The notes below the pieces were generated by a model, which was not told the origin of the DNA, ran no database searches, and was given only the letters and a program-made list of their open reading frames with translations. Of a DNA stretch of 41,539 nt, positions 1-9,537 are shown piece by piece (within the stretch, counting starts at the first letter, position 1; the number at the start of each line of letters is the position of its first letter). This stretch comes from a virus. The DNA lies in the IMG/VR virus record IMGVR_UViG_3300009093_000076, positions 1-41,539 of that record. One strand, given 5' to 3'. Made by a program: the position numbers and the translations under genes.

Positions 1-1010
1 CCCGCGCCCTGCGCCTGCGCCGCCTCGTAAGCGTTGTTCTGGCCGGTAGCCGAGCCAGCCAGCCCTTGACGGAGCCCCTCGTAGCCCATGCTTTGCGCAC
101 CGGCGCCGAGCGTGAATGCGTCGTTCTGCCCTTGCGTCTGGAGCCCAGCGTTGAGGTTGTTCGCGCCAACTTGGTATTGCAGCTGCTGCTGACCCTGGTT
201 GAACTGGTTCGCCGCCGCTGCATCGTAGTTCGCCTGCCCGGCCATCGTTTGGCCGAAGCTTTGATCGCCACCACGGAGCTGCCCAGCGTAGCCAGCCGAC
301 ATGCCCGCGCCCTGCTGGGCCGCACCAAGCGCCTGGAGCTGCTGCGCGCGATAAGCCTGGTCCTCTTGAGCTCGAAGCGTCGCCGCCGCGTTCGCCGCAT
401 TGCTCGAGATACCAGCGGCATTGAAGGCGGCTGTCCGAAGCGCCGCGCCGCCGCCGCCAGGTTGGCTCCTGGCAAAGCCGTATTGCTGTTTCGCGGCAAG
501 GTCCGTGCCGGCCTGGAGTTGCGCCTGTGCCGCGCTGGGTCCCTGCTCGCGATTGGCGAACTGGTTGAGCGCCCCGGTCTGCTGCTGGAGACCGCCGAGC
601 GCTGCGAGCTGGGCTTGTCGACCAGCCGCATCGGAGTTCTGGAGGTACCCGAGCCCGCCGCTCTGAACCTGCTGGATGCTGTTCGGCATCTTCTGCGTCG
701 GTCCCTCGCGGAACTGCGCGCCTTCGCCCAGCGCGTCGAGCTGCTCCTGGCGTTGCCGATAGCGCTCGGACTGCTGCTCAGCCCAGCCGCCGGACGGACC
801 GAGCCCATACGAGAAGTTGTTGCGGTTCGGCGTGTAGCTCGGCGCCGCCTTGTCGCCGTCTCCGCTCTTCAGCCAGCCGCCGATGCCGCCAATGAGGGCA
901 CCAGCTCCTGCGCCAATCGCGGTTCCGATGCCAGGGACAACCGAGCCGAGCGCTGCGCCCGTGGCTGCGCCTGCTCCTGCGCCCTTGAGTGTATCTCCTC
1001 CTCTGCTCAT
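1..1010 (-). CDS. N-terminal part of a putative ejection/tail structural protein (cut by window start)
   Basis: An open frame runs from the ATG at 1010 to the window edge without a stop, giving about 336 residues. The ATG overlaps the TGA of the nozzle gene by one base (TGATG). Residues 10-45 form a Gly/Ala-rich glycine-zipper-like hydrophobic stretch ending in GGIGGWLKSG. The rest is Gln/Ala/Gly/Asn-rich with repeated AAQ, QAQ and ANQFNQGQQQ tracts, which is typical of long helical internal virion proteins. It is very probably the front of the gene whose end lies at 40934-41539, because composition, strand and gene order agree. Function is inferred from position after the nozzle gene: membrane-active DNA-ejection or tail-tip protein. 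No enzymatic motif is visible in this part. Confidence 0.8.
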   Translation of the reverse strand, partial: MSRGGDTLKGAGAGAATGAALGSVVPGIGTAIGAGAGALIGGIGGWLKSGDGDKAAPSYTPNRNNFSYGLGPSGGWAEQQSERYRQRQEQLDALGEGAQFREGPTQKMPNSIQQVQSGGLGYLQNSDAAGRQAQLAALGGLQQQTGALNQFANREQGPSAAQAQLQAGTDLAAKQQYGFARSQPGGGGAALRTAAFNAAGISSNAANAAATLRAQEDQAYRAQQLQALGAAQQGAGMSAGYAGQLRGGDQSFGQTMAGQANYDAAAANQFNQGQQQLQYQVGANNLNAGLQTQGQNDAFTLGAGAQSMGYEGLRQGLAGSATGQNNAYEAAQAQGA

Positions 1011-4000
1011 CAGACGACCCGATCCGCCGGCTTGAGGAGCCGGAAACCTTGGGGTTTCGCATCCGCTTCGATGACGATCCCGATGAAAGCCATGCCTTCG
1101 AGCGCGCTGGACTCGAAGATGGAGAACCGCAGCGCCGTCACGTCGCGCTGCTCGACGTTCCCGAGTTCCACGTCGAGGTAAACATCGTCGCCGGAGACGT
1201 AGTCCGGCGAGATACCCGTGTAGCCACGGGTGGTCGCTCGACTGCCGAGGTCCGTCGTCTTGGTGGCGCTCAGCGTGCAAGCGGAGCCCAGCACACCGAG
1301 CAGGCCGACCCGGTTCACGACACCATGGCCGAATGTGCCCCAGGGTCGGATGTCGCCGGTCGTGAGCTGCATCGAAATGGCCAAGCCGCCATCGCTGTGG
1401 AAGTCGTCGCGAACGCGGAAGGGGTGCCACTTAGACGCGCCGCCTGTGCCGACGGTCATCAGGGCCGGAGCCTGAACCGAGTCTCCGGACCACCCAGCCT
1501 GGAAAGTCGCCGGGTAGTCCGCGGAGCAGGTGTCGACCGAAAATGCCTGGTAAGCAACGTCGAATGTGATGACGACGCCAGACGTGGCTGCCTCGTCGGC
1601 AACGGCTGTCCATTGCACCACTTGCTCCGAGTTGTCCGCGCCACCGCGGGAATTGTAGCTTGAGCGCGCGCTGGTGATGATGGGGTACGTGCTGAGCGTG
1701 TCCAGCACCTGGCTCATCTGGATCGGCGCGCCAAAGCCGCGAGGTAGCAGCATCAAACCGCGGGCCGACTGGAAGAAGATGCCAGCGTCGGTCGCGTCTA
1801 CGCTGCGCCAGTCGATGCAGCCCATATCGAAAGGCAGACGCGAGACGGAAAAGAACCCGTTCCCGGAAGCATCGGGCCCTTCGCCGCTGACGACGTAGAT
1901 GCCCTCTTGCGTGAATGCCACCTGCGCGTCGCACCAGGCCATGCCCGTGCATGCGGACGGCAACGTAGCGCGGAATGCATCATCATCAGCGAACTCTGGC
2001 GCCAGGTGAGGCATGAACAGCTTGGACGCCTGGATGGTGTTCCCGGCAAACCCGCCGCCGCACCACAGCCGGTTTCCTCCGACGTTCGCAAATGAACACG
2101 CTGGGAACTGCGAGGCGGCTAACTCTTGTCCGATGTTGACGTAAAGCGCCTCGTTCTGAACGATGTCCAGATCGGTTGATAGGCTATCGGCGAAGTTGAA
2201 GTAGCCAAGCACGTCGCCGCCCGGGGAAGCGTCGAATTTGCCGACGAGGTAGTACACAGTGCCGTTGGTGAGCGTGCGGTAAACCTTGCACGTGACTTGG
2301 CGACGAGACCCCAGCTCCATCGTCGACCACCGGGTGATGATGGTCGTGTTGGGGGCCGCAGTAGTGGCCGAGACGGGCAGCGCGGGTGCGCTTCGTTCCT
2401 CCACTCCGCCCACGTTGCTCACGAAAACAGCCGTGTACTTGTAGCTTCCGCCAGCAGGCAGCACGCCGCCTCCGGCCACCGAAGGAGCAGCGAGCGAAAC
2501 GGGCGCTTGGATGAATCCCGCCTCGTATGCCGCCACCGCGTCAACCCATTGCGGCTGCGCGCCGGCCACGAATTGCCGATCCGTACAGGGGACGACGCAG
2601 GACTGCGCGTAACGCACCCCTTCGGTGATGTGCCGCACCGGGACGACCATCACCGAGCGCTGGTAGACCGTCGCGCTGTTGCGAACGAAGCTCTGGCGGT
2701 TGTAGTTGATGAGCGAAACGTATCCATTTGCGGCCAGCAGCGGCGTCGGGAACGGTGGCCCTGCCTTGGCAGCAACTAGCGGCGTCGGCACATCGCGGTC
2801 ATCCACGGTCGCTTGGACAGGAAACACTCCAGGGAATGACGCTGCGCCGCCGGAGTACTCCTGATCGTGCGGGATTCGGACGAGCGTCGCGACGCCGATC
2901 CCTTCGCCAGAGATGTAGCGGAGCCAGATGAAAACCTCGGTCGTCCCGATGTTAAATGGCTGCGAAAGCGGAACGCAGTTCTTCTGGCGCATCACCACCA
3001 GTGTCACGGCTGCAGTGGAGTCGAAGTCCAACACGAACGTATCGTTGTTCGCCCCGGTCACGACCGCGAGCAGCTTGTAGACGAAAACGGCCGGGCGCTC
3101 GGCGAACATGACCGGGCCGACTGCCCCGGCCACCGAAGTGGTAACGTTAACCACGCCAGCGCCGCCGAATGCCGCGTTGTAGGAGACGGCAAAAACGCTC
3201 GTCGCGTCGAAGTAGCCCACGCACAAGGCGCCCGAGGCGCGGCCAAAAATGCTCAGCTGTGTCTTGTTACCAGCGCCGCCGGCCGTAACGTTCGTTACCA
3301 CGGCCCCAGAGACAGGGTCGAGCGTGCCGATCCGGACGATGAGCGGCGTTCCCGAGAGAACGTGAGCAAAAAGGAGGAGGTTGTTGCTTGTCGGGTAGTA
3401 GTTCGCCGCGGACTGGCTGCAGGTGAAGGGCGGCGCGTCATCGAAGCCGTTCACGAGATCGGTCAGCGTGTAGGATATGATTCCCGTCTTGTTGCCGGCC
3501 GTGAAAACGTCAGTGATGACGACGATGGTTGCCGGCGAAGGCATGCTCAGCATCTGAACACTCGGGGTGTCCGTCGTCGCGACGCTGGTCAGCGCGATGT
3601 CCTGGCTGAACTCCACGGCACCCGTTTCCGGGTCCATGGCGTTCACGCAGATGTACCAGCCGCCGTTGTAGATGCGCCCCTCGGCAGTCCAGATGAAGCC
3701 GAGCCCGGTCGTCATGCCGCTGTAGGGCGCGCCGCCGCCGGCCACTTCGAGTGTCTCTTGGACGGGCGGGTCGATGATTGGTCCGGGCGTGAACTCCGGG
3801 AACTTGTTCCAAAGCATGCGCGTCGCCCCAAGCACGCCGATGCTGGGCTTGGCGACCCAGTTGTCGGAGATGGTGTTACGCCGGTAGAACGTGTCATCGA
3901 CGACGCAGAACTCTGGACCGAGGCAAACGAGCCGACCGCCGCCGTTGCCGAGCGCCGCGCCGCTCGCATCCAAGCCGCTCTTGCTCGTGTAGCCGTTGCG

Positions 4001-4138
4001 CTTGCCAATACGGTTGTTCTTGCGGAACCGCGCGTTCTGCATGCGCGAAAAGGTGCCGACGGGCAGCACCTGAACGGCCTGCCCTTCGTTCTGTCCTTGG
4101 GTGAACGGGAACTCGATGATTTCGGTTTCCGCCGCCAT
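1010..4138 (-). CDS. Tail nozzle / stabilisation protein (beta-propeller type)
   Basis: This is a 1042-aa protein. Residues 8-50 (EFPFTQGQNEGQ, then a Leu-Pro-x-Gly segment, then Asn-Ala-Arg-Phe-Arg-Lys, ending KRNGY) match the opening seen in podovirus tail nozzle proteins such as P22 gp10 or T7 gp12 relatives. The body is beta-rich, low in charge, and full of short Thr/Val/Gly strands consistent with a propeller. The length is usual for the large members. It starts at ATG 4138 with a TGATG overlap to the preceding gene. The nozzle would sit below the adaptor ring and form the DNA exit channel. The assignment rests on the N-terminal pattern, composition and position; no structure search was possible. 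Confidence 0.75.
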   Translation of the reverse strand: MAAETEIIEFPFTQGQNEGQAVQVLPVGTFSRMQNARFRKNNRIGKRNGYTSKSGLDASGAALGNGGGRLVCLGPEFCVVDDTFYRRNTISDNWVAKPSIGVLGATRMLWNKFPEFTPGPIIDPPVQETLEVAGGGAPYSGMTTGLGFIWTAEGRIYNGGWYICVNAMDPETGAVEFSQDIALTSVATTDTPSVQMLSMPSPATIVVITDVFTAGNKTGIISYTLTDLVNGFDDAPPFTCSQSAANYYPTSNNLLLFAHVLSGTPLIVRIGTLDPVSGAVVTNVTAGGAGNKTQLSIFGRASGALCVGYFDATSVFAVSYNAAFGGAGVVNVTTSVAGAVGPVMFAERPAVFVYKLLAVVTGANNDTFVLDFDSTAAVTLVVMRQKNCVPLSQPFNIGTTEVFIWLRYISGEGIGVATLVRIPHDQEYSGGAASFPGVFPVQATVDDRDVPTPLVAAKAGPPFPTPLLAANGYVSLINYNRQSFVRNSATVYQRSVMVVPVRHITEGVRYAQSCVVPCTDRQFVAGAQPQWVDAVAAYEAGFIQAPVSLAAPSVAGGGVLPAGGSYKYTAVFVSNVGGVEERSAPALPVSATTAAPNTTIITRWSTMELGSRRQVTCKVYRTLTNGTVYYLVGKFDASPGGDVLGYFNFADSLSTDLDIVQNEALYVNIGQELAASQFPACSFANVGGNRLWCGGGFAGNTIQASKLFMPHLAPEFADDDAFRATLPSACTGMAWCDAQVAFTQEGIYVVSGEGPDASGNGFFSVSRLPFDMGCIDWRSVDATDAGIFFQSARGLMLLPRGFGAPIQMSQVLDTLSTYPIITSARSSYNSRGGADNSEQVVQWTAVADEAATSGVVITFDVAYQAFSVDTCSADYPATFQAGWSGDSVQAPALMTVGTGGASKWHPFRVRDDFHSDGGLAISMQLTTGDIRPWGTFGHGVVNRVGLLGVLGSACTLSATKTTDLGSRATTRGYTGISPDYVSGDDVYLDVELGNVEQRDVTALRFSIFESSALEGMAFIGIVIEADAKPQGFRLLKPADRVV

Positions 4139-4569
4139 CAGGGCACCGTCCAGTAGTTGACGCCGTCACAGAAGACGAGCGCGTTGCCGGCGGTGGCGAT
4201 CGTGGCGTGGTCGAGCCCGTTGATGGTCCGACCTGCGGGGGCGCGCAGATAGAGGTTGCTCGTGCTGCCCGGGAGGTTGATGACGAAACTGAACTTCCCC
4301 GCGTCGCCCGGCTGCGGAGTCGCGAACGTGGTGGACACGTTGGTGACGCTGGTGTCGAACAGCTGGAACTGGCCAGGCGCCATCACGCATGAGTCGTCGT
4401 GGATGATTCGCGGGCTGGTGCGCGCGAGCCTCGACATGCTCGTCTGCTGCATCGCGTCGCCCATGTCCGAGGCGTTCTGCTCGAGCTGGACCAGCTGCCT
4501 GCGGAGTTCCTCGGCGCTCGCGTCGTCTTTCGGCGCCTTGAAGTCGCGGATGCGTTTTAGGGCGCTCAT
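4138..4569 (-). CDS. Small tail-associated structural protein, unknown
   Basis: This 143-aa protein starts at ATG 4569, which overlaps the stop of the spike gene (ATGA). Residues 1-55 are charged and helical, with heptad-like Leu/Gln spacing (a short coiled coil). The remainder is a beta-rich domain with PGQFQLFDTS, FVINLPGSTS and a C-terminal CDGVNYWTVP. A short coil followed by a small beta domain is common in phage fibre tips or decoration proteins. Its place between the spike and the nozzle suggests a tail accessory role. I do not recognise the family. Confidence 0.7.
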   Translation of the reverse strand: MSALKRIRDFKAPKDDASAEELRRQLVQLEQNASDMGDAMQQTSMSRLARTSPRIIHDDSCVMAPGQFQLFDTSVTNVSTTFATPQPGDAGKFSFVINLPGSTSNLYLRAPAGRTINGLDHATIATAGNALVFCDGVNYWTVP

Positions 4570-6296
4570 CCGACTAGCCACGCCTCCGTCCAAAACACGT
4601 CCATCGAGTCGCCGGCGCCAGCCAGCTTTCCGTTCACGGTCAGCGACAGGTCGGCGCTGGTGGTCACGGTCGGACTGTTCTGCTGCAGCTTGGGGTTGAG
4701 CCCGTCCACCAGCAAGCGCGACTTCTTGAACTGCGAATTAGCGCCTACCGCTTCGATTTCGCACTCATAGAAGAAGATTGCGTTTGCCGCCGGTCCGGCC
4801 GTCAGCGTGATGCGATCGATTTCGACGCCGCCCAGACTGCAACCAATCGACGACAGCGCAGCGGCCGTCACGAAGCGGCCCGTGACGCGCACGATGATTT
4901 TCTTCGTGTTGTCCTCGAACCAGTAGGCCTTGATTCGGGAGTTCGCAGCGCCGGTCAGCAGCGTCGACATGACCGTAAGGCCGGTAGTCCCCGTTAGGTT
5001 GTGGCTGTTCTTGTCGAAGGCGCGTCGCCGCATGCCCTGCGAGAGGAATGCGTCCTCGTCGCTCTCTCCGCTGCCGACGTAGTTCAGGAAGTCGACGGCG
5101 TTTTTGTCGGCGGCGCCGTTGTTGAACGTGTTCGGAGTCGCAAGGTCGTTGTAGTAGTAGCCGCCAGTCCGAGCCCGAACCGCAGCAACCGTGGAGCGTT
5201 TGAAATTGTTGCCCTGCAGATGGCAGCGCGCGTCGTGCATTACGTCGACAGCGACGGCACAATCGTTGAACTCACAATTGTCGATGTGCCCCTGGGTGCC
5301 GCGGGACCATTCGATCGCTGCATTCGTGTTCCCGTTGCAGCGCACCGGTACCCCGCCGTAGCCTAACGTCACGTCCACGCATCCGTTCACGAGCGCGCCG
5401 CGCGGGCTCGCCCAGATGCCGCCACCGCCGCGCACGTTGGTGCATCCCTGCAAGTAAACGTCGGAGTAGCTGCTACCCGATCCGTGGACGTTCGAGAAAG
5501 CCAGGCTGGCGCCGTAGTCCACCAGCAGACCGCACGAGTCGGTGCCTCCGATGTAGTTCTGGAATTTCACGTCGCGCACGTCGATTTGAACGCCCGCGTT
5601 CGGGCCAGTTGCGCGAATCGCCCAATCGCTCGCCACCGCTCCAACCGTTCCGTCGAAGATGGCCGTTGGGACGTTGGGGTGCCCGCCCACTGCCGGACCA
5701 GCGAAGATGACCGGGTTTTTGCTTGGCGTCGTATGGCTATTCCGGTGAACGGTGCCTGCCCAAGTGCCAGCTGCGCAGTCGATGCGCCAGGTTCCGTCAA
5801 GGAGCGCATGGCCTGCGTTCGTCAGCGCATCGAATGCGTTTTGGGGCGTGAGCTTTGGAAGGGACGCGCTAAGTCCGTCGTTCGCGGCGCTACCCGTCGC
5901 AGCAATGTAGATGTGGTTGGTCTGCCCAGATTTGGGCTCCATGTAGTAGATGTCCGAACCGCGCCGAACTGCGCCGGGCCCACGATGCTTCACGCTGTGA
6001 AAGTTCGCGATGTTCGCGCTCACATCGTAGAAAACGTCAGCCGCACCGGAGGGCCACCAGAGCGAGGCGCCGATCGCCAGGGCGTCTACGATGGCCAGCG
6101 CAATCGCCGCGTCATTCGCTACTGCCGTGCCGCCTGGGACCGCGCCGTACGTACTCACGTCGAGCCCATACATGGCCGAATCCACGTCCGCGCCCTCCAT
6201 GCTCCCGACGCGCGTGGCCGTGTTGGCCTTGTCGGCATGCTCGTTGCGAATCTGGTTCGCGGCGGCCTTGACGATGGTCTTGGGTACGAAGGCCAT
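4566..6296 (-). CDS. Tailspike with probable right-handed beta-helix
   Basis: This is a 576-aa protein. Residues 44-75 (Asp-Val-Ser-Thr-Tyr-Gly-Ala-Val then Ala-Val-Ala-Asn-Asp-Ala-Ala-Ile) follow the opening of pectate-lyase-like spikes, normally written as xxxFGAxGDGxxDDTxAIxxA. The middle, about residues 150-430, has the short repeating strands and Asn/Cys/Gly turns of a beta-helix (IDNCEFNDC, HLQGNNF). The C-terminal 150 residues form a separate beta-rich domain, probably for trimerisation or receptor contact. It likely binds or degrades host surface polysaccharide; I cannot pick catalytic residues. It sits between the adaptor and nozzle genes with TGATG and ATGA overlaps. Confidence 0.75.
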   Translation of the reverse strand: MAFVPKTIVKAAANQIRNEHADKANTATRVGSMEGADVDSAMYGLDVSTYGAVPGGTAVANDAAIALAIVDALAIGASLWWPSGAADVFYDVSANIANFHSVKHRGPGAVRRGSDIYYMEPKSGQTNHIYIAATGSAANDGLSASLPKLTPQNAFDALTNAGHALLDGTWRIDCAAGTWAGTVHRNSHTTPSKNPVIFAGPAVGGHPNVPTAIFDGTVGAVASDWAIRATGPNAGVQIDVRDVKFQNYIGGTDSCGLLVDYGASLAFSNVHGSGSSYSDVYLQGCTNVRGGGGIWASPRGALVNGCVDVTLGYGGVPVRCNGNTNAAIEWSRGTQGHIDNCEFNDCAVAVDVMHDARCHLQGNNFKRSTVAAVRARTGGYYYNDLATPNTFNNGAADKNAVDFLNYVGSGESDEDAFLSQGMRRRAFDKNSHNLTGTTGLTVMSTLLTGAANSRIKAYWFEDNTKKIIVRVTGRFVTAAALSSIGCSLGGVEIDRITLTAGPAANAIFFYECEIEAVGANSQFKKSRLLVDGLNPKLQQNSPTVTTSADLSLTVNGKLAGAGDSMDVFWTEAWLVG

Positions 6297-7072
6297 CAGT
6301 TGAACGACTCGTCGAAGGTGTCGTCGAAAATGCCGTTGCCCGACCCGGGCGAGCCCAGGTAGCCGCGCCGATGCCGCTCGGGGAAAACCTGCTGAATCTG
6401 CTCGGCGTAGTTGGCGTTCCGCTGGTCTGCGAGTGCCGAGATGCGCGCAAAGTTTTCGGCGTAGAGCTGGGCCAGGTTGCCGATGGGCTTCTCGGCGATG
6501 GTCCGGTACTCAATGGCGACCTTGAGCGCGACCAGCTTTTCCCAGCCGTTCACGCCGTCGAAGGTCGCCGCGTCGTCGTTCAGCGGCGCAAAAAGCGGGA
6601 TGTAGCGAATGTTCGCCGTCACCGCCGTCCGTGGCATCGGCAGGATTTCGACGGACCGAGCCGACGCGGTTTGCGTCCCCTGCAGGCGGTACGCCTTGGG
6701 TGTGAACCGGTCGAAAATCTGGAGCATCTCGTAGCGGGTGCGCTCACGCACGCCGAACGGGTGGAGCTCCTCAATCTGCGTGGGGCCCCAGTTCAGCCGA
6801 ATCGAGAGCAGCTGGTAGAAGTCCGATGGCAGGGCGTAGAGCTTCGTGCCGGAGACCACGGCGATGTCTGCGTCCGTGGCGTAGTACTCATGGCCCCGGG
6901 CAGCCACCAGCACGTCGAACAGCTCAGCCAGACACGTGTTGATGAGCGTGTCGAGGCTGACCGCGTTCAGCGTGGCGTCGCTGTCAGGTACGAACGAGCT
7001 CGAGCCGCCCGGACGACCGTCGGCATACGTGCGCGCCAAGTTGCGAAGATACGCTCGATTGACGCTGCCCAT
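6296..7072 (-). CDS. Head-to-tail adaptor protein
   Basis: This 258-aa protein contains ALPSDFYQLLSIRLNW (about residues 80-95) and a run of helices with the signature of SU10/P22-gp4-like adaptors: a Leu-Pro-x-Asp-Phe motif after a beta strand, then a C-terminal helical half (VALKVAIEYRTIAEK). Such adaptors form the ring under the portal. Gene order supports this, since it lies after coat and decoration genes and before the spike and nozzle. The C-terminus is Gly/Asp/Phe-rich and probably a flexible tail. ATG 7072 lies 20 bp after the preceding stop. Confidence 0.7.
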   Translation of the reverse strand: MGSVNRAYLRNLARTYADGRPGGSSSFVPDSDATLNAVSLDTLINTCLAELFDVLVAARGHEYYATDADIAVVSGTKLYALPSDFYQLLSIRLNWGPTQIEELHPFGVRERTRYEMLQIFDRFTPKAYRLQGTQTASARSVEILPMPRTAVTANIRYIPLFAPLNDDAATFDGVNGWEKLVALKVAIEYRTIAEKPIGNLAQLYAENFARISALADQRNANYAEQIQQVFPERHRRGYLGSPGSGNGIFDDTFDESFN

Positions 7073-7092
7073 ATGCCTCCGGTTCGGTCATC

Positions 7093-7335
7093 TCACATGC
7101 ACGCTTTGACGTAGCGGTCCAAGGCGTCCGCGAACAAGGCGCGGTCACCCGACTTGATAGCGTCGAAAGCGTCGTCGGCCGCCATCGACTTCATGTCCCC
7201 GTAGCTCGGCTCGTCGCTTTCCGTCGACTCGCCCGGGTCGCCGGGGTCCGGCTCACTGTCCATCGACGGCTTCTTTTTCAAGCCGCCGAGGGCAATGAGC
7301 AGGTTCGCCTTTTTCGGTGCTGCTCCGTCAGCCAT
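7093..7335 (-). CDS. Small acidic head-region protein, unknown
   Basis: This 80-aa protein starts at ATG 7335, overlapping the previous stop (TGATG). It has a basic start (AAPKKANLLIALGGLKKKP), then an acidic Asp/Glu/Ser/Pro linker, then a helical end (AADDAFDAIKSGDRALFADALDRYVKAC). The C-terminal helix resembles short helical motifs found in small head-completion or accessory proteins, but no family is recognised. Position between decoration-like and adaptor genes suggests a virion-assembly role. Confidence 0.65.
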   Translation of the reverse strand: MADGAAPKKANLLIALGGLKKKPSMDSEPDPGDPGESTESDEPSYGDMKSMAADDAFDAIKSGDRALFADALDRYVKACM

Positions 7336-7766
7336 CAGCAAGCCGCAATGTCGGCGAAAACGATCTCGCCGCTGATGAAGTTGTTGGCGTTCGCGGCGGC
7401 CGGGTCCTGAACGGCGCCCGTGTTGTCGACCACGAGCAGATCGACCGTGACCGGCGTGCTCGTGCCGACGTTCGCGACCGGGCCAGGCTGGCAAAAGCGC
7501 TGCTGGCCGGCCGCGTTGACGTTCAGGTGAGCCATCGTGGACACGTGGTTCTTATAGGCGTGGGTCAGCGTGAGCCGAAACAGACCCTGGGAAACACGCG
7601 AAGCGCTGGCGACGTACAGGTTTAGCGGGTTGCCCGACGTGTTGACGCCAGCCGATGCGTACCCGGCGAGAATCGGAGCGTTCGCGCCATCGACAAACAG
7701 CTTGAAGACGATCCGCTTCTCGGATGGGACGTTGGACTTCCCATCATAGCCGGCGAAGTCAGCCAC
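7335..7766 (-). CDS. Head decoration-like structural protein
   Basis: This 143-aa protein is beta-rich, with few charges and many Asn/Ala/Val/Gly residues. It lies two genes after the coat protein and directly after another protein of the same style. Segments such as RIVFKLFVDGANAPIL and PVTVDLLVVDNTGAV suggest a compact beta-sandwich. Decoration or minor capsid protein is the best inference from composition and context. No specific family was recognised. Confidence 0.65.
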   Translation of the reverse strand: MADFAGYDGKSNVPSEKRIVFKLFVDGANAPILAGYASAGVNTSGNPLNLYVASASRVSQGLFRLTLTHAYKNHVSTMAHLNVNAAGQQRFCQPGPVANVGTSTPVTVDLLVVDNTGAVQDPAAANANNFISGEIVFADIAAC

Positions 7767-7769
7767 CGC

Positions 7770-8270
7770 TCAGGTCTCCGCCTTGAAGAGCTTGATGACG
7801 AACTTGCTGACAGGGACCACCACGCCAGTTCCGCCCTTGGCGATGCTGAAGGTGATGCCGCCACCAACCGGAACCGCGAGGTTCGCCACCGTTTGCGTGG
7901 TGATGTTTTTCGCCTGGTTTTGGGTCCAGTTGCCGCCGGCCACATCGGTCACGATGGTCAGCGCTGCCGCGCTCGCACCACCAGCCAGGTCGATGGAGCG
8001 AAACGTAATGGTCGCGTTGTTCGTGGCGTCGGCCGTGATGCCAGCGCCAGTCGCCACGGCCACCGCGCTCTGCATGTACACCGGCACGTTGAACGGATTC
8101 ATCCAGACGAGCGTGTCGGTCGTTGCTGTGCTCGCCATGCCATCTGCGGCGGCCTTGTCGAACACAACGTTGATGGCGTGGAGTTCGTCGATGACGCCCA
8201 GCGCGCCGAGCTGGGTAATAGACGCGGAAAGCGCCTTCTTTGCGTTGCCGAGGTTGGTTGCTACGGGCAT
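7770..8270 (-). CDS. Head decoration or minor capsid protein
   Basis: This 166-aa protein starts at ATG 8270, 13 bp after the coat-protein stop. The chosen start gives MPVATNLGNAKKALSASI. The body is rich in Ala, Thr, Val and Gly with alternating beta patterns (TITFRSIDLAGG, GGITFSIAKGG) and ends in FVIKLFKAET. Its place immediately after the major capsid gene and its beta-sandwich-like composition suggest a capsid decoration protein. Function is inferred from position only. Confidence 0.65.
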   Translation of the reverse strand: MPVATNLGNAKKALSASITQLGALGVIDELHAINVVFDKAAADGMASTATTDTLVWMNPFNVPVYMQSAVAVATGAGITADATNNATITFRSIDLAGGASAAALTIVTDVAGGNWTQNQAKNITTQTVANLAVPVGGGITFSIAKGGTGVVVPVSKFVIKLFKAET

Positions 8271-8283
8271 TGCTTTGCTCCAA

Positions 8284-9534
8284 TCAGAATGCGGCAACCA
8301 CGGCGTTGACCGGGTTCGCGTTTTCGAAGTTCATGTAGCAGCCCAGACGGAACTGATAGTCGTCGCCGTTCGGGTTGCGGAGGAAGGACTTGATGCCATC
8401 GAAGTCGAGCAGCATCGGGCAGTCACCAGCGCTGCGGCAGGTCCAGTCCTCGCGCGGGTTGATGATCCAGGCCGTGCCCTGCGGAACGTCCGTCTCGTCG
8501 AACACGGTGCAAGCGCCGACCGAGCCGAGCAGCTTGATGCCCTCGTAGCCAATCTGCGGGTTGTCCGTGGCCACGTCGATCGTCTTGTAGGAACTCTGTT
8601 CCTTGAAGGCGTCGCGGATGTCCAGCGGGTTCATGAACACGGTGTTCAGGTCGATGCCAGAGAGCTTCGCTTCGGCGATGGCGTCGACCAGCGTTTGCTG
8701 CTTCGGTTGCCCGCCGCCGCTCACGCGCCAGCCAGACAGGTAGTTCACGTCGCCAGCCGTCGAGCGGTTCACGCCCAGGAAGCTGTCGCCGCCCGTCGGG
8801 TCAGCCGTCGGAGCCCAACCGGGGATGCCGTTCGGGTAGATGCTGTAGTCGCCGTCGCGGAACAGGTAATCGTTCGCGGCGATGCCACCGATGAACGTGT
8901 TCCAGGCCGCAGAGGCGGTGAGGGTGGCCGTACCGGTCGAGGTCTTGCGGGTCACCGAGGTGATGGTCGCTTTGCCGATGTTCGGGCTGGTGACGGTCGC
9001 GTAGCCGTCGTTCGGGGCCGACTGGAGCACCATGCCCTTGAAGAAGCCGGCCACGTCGGCGCGGTTCGTCAGGGTGATGGTGGTCGTGGTCTGGCCGCTC
9101 AGGATGCGACCGCGCGAGCCGCCGCCAGTGCCCCAGACGGCGCGGCCGAACGTGCGCTTGAAGGCGTCGCGGGCCCGCTGCATTGCCCACTTGACGATGT
9201 CCAGGATGGCGCCCTTCGAGTTGTCTCCGCCGCCGTTCTTGGCAACCGCCATCGCTTCGCCGTCGATGCTGCCGATCTCGTACAGCTTGCGACGACCGAG
9301 CGAGAAGCGGACCTGCTGGGTCGCGCTCTGGTTGGCCAGGGCGTTCGCGATGTTCGCGGAACCGCCAGCGCCGGGAGCGATGCTCACGACGACGTACTTC
9401 GTGCCGTCGGAGGCGAACTTCGTGTCTTTCTTCATCAGACCGTAAGCCTTGGAGGCCTGGTACTGAGGCGTGGACACGTCGTCCGGGTAGAGAATCTTGA
9501 AGATGTTTGAGCCGGAAATCTGTTCTGCAGCCAC
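8284..9534 (-). CDS. Major capsid protein
   Basis: This 416-aa protein starts at GTG 9534 behind the strongest ribosome-binding site in the window (AAGGAGG, six bases upstream), as expected for the most abundant virion protein. It follows a scaffold-like gene, which follows the portal. It has a helical N-terminal region, RRKLYEIGSIDGEAM, an inserted Thr/Gly-rich beta segment (about residues 140-200), then LNTVFMNPLDIRDAFK and a C-terminal beta-rich part (WIINPREDW). This is compatible with an HK97-fold coat. Gene order is the main evidence; I did not recognise a precise coat family. Confidence 0.8.
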   Translation of the reverse strand: MAAEQISGSNIFKILYPDDVSTPQYQASKAYGLMKKDTKFASDGTKYVVVSIAPGAGGSANIANALANQSATQQVRFSLGRRKLYEIGSIDGEAMAVAKNGGGDNSKGAILDIVKWAMQRARDAFKRTFGRAVWGTGGGSRGRILSGQTTTTITLTNRADVAGFFKGMVLQSAPNDGYATVTSPNIGKATITSVTRKTSTGTATLTASAAWNTFIGGIAANDYLFRDGDYSIYPNGIPGWAPTADPTGGDSFLGVNRSTAGDVNYLSGWRVSGGGQPKQQTLVDAIAEAKLSGIDLNTVFMNPLDIRDAFKEQSSYKTIDVATDNPQIGYEGIKLLGSVGACTVFDETDVPQGTAWIINPREDWTCRSAGDCPMLLDFDGIKSFLRNPNGDDYQFRLGCYMNFENANPVNAVVAAF

Positions 9535-9537
9535 GGA

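Noticed and set aside
2867-4156. 429-aa plus-strand open frame opposite the nozzle gene
   Set aside because: Its Arg/Val/Glu-biased product and position wholly inside the nozzle gene mark it as a shadow.
7783-9510. 575-aa plus-strand open frame opposite the coat gene
   Set aside because: It is the antisense shadow of the coat and decoration genes, with low-complexity Val/Arg/Ala composition.
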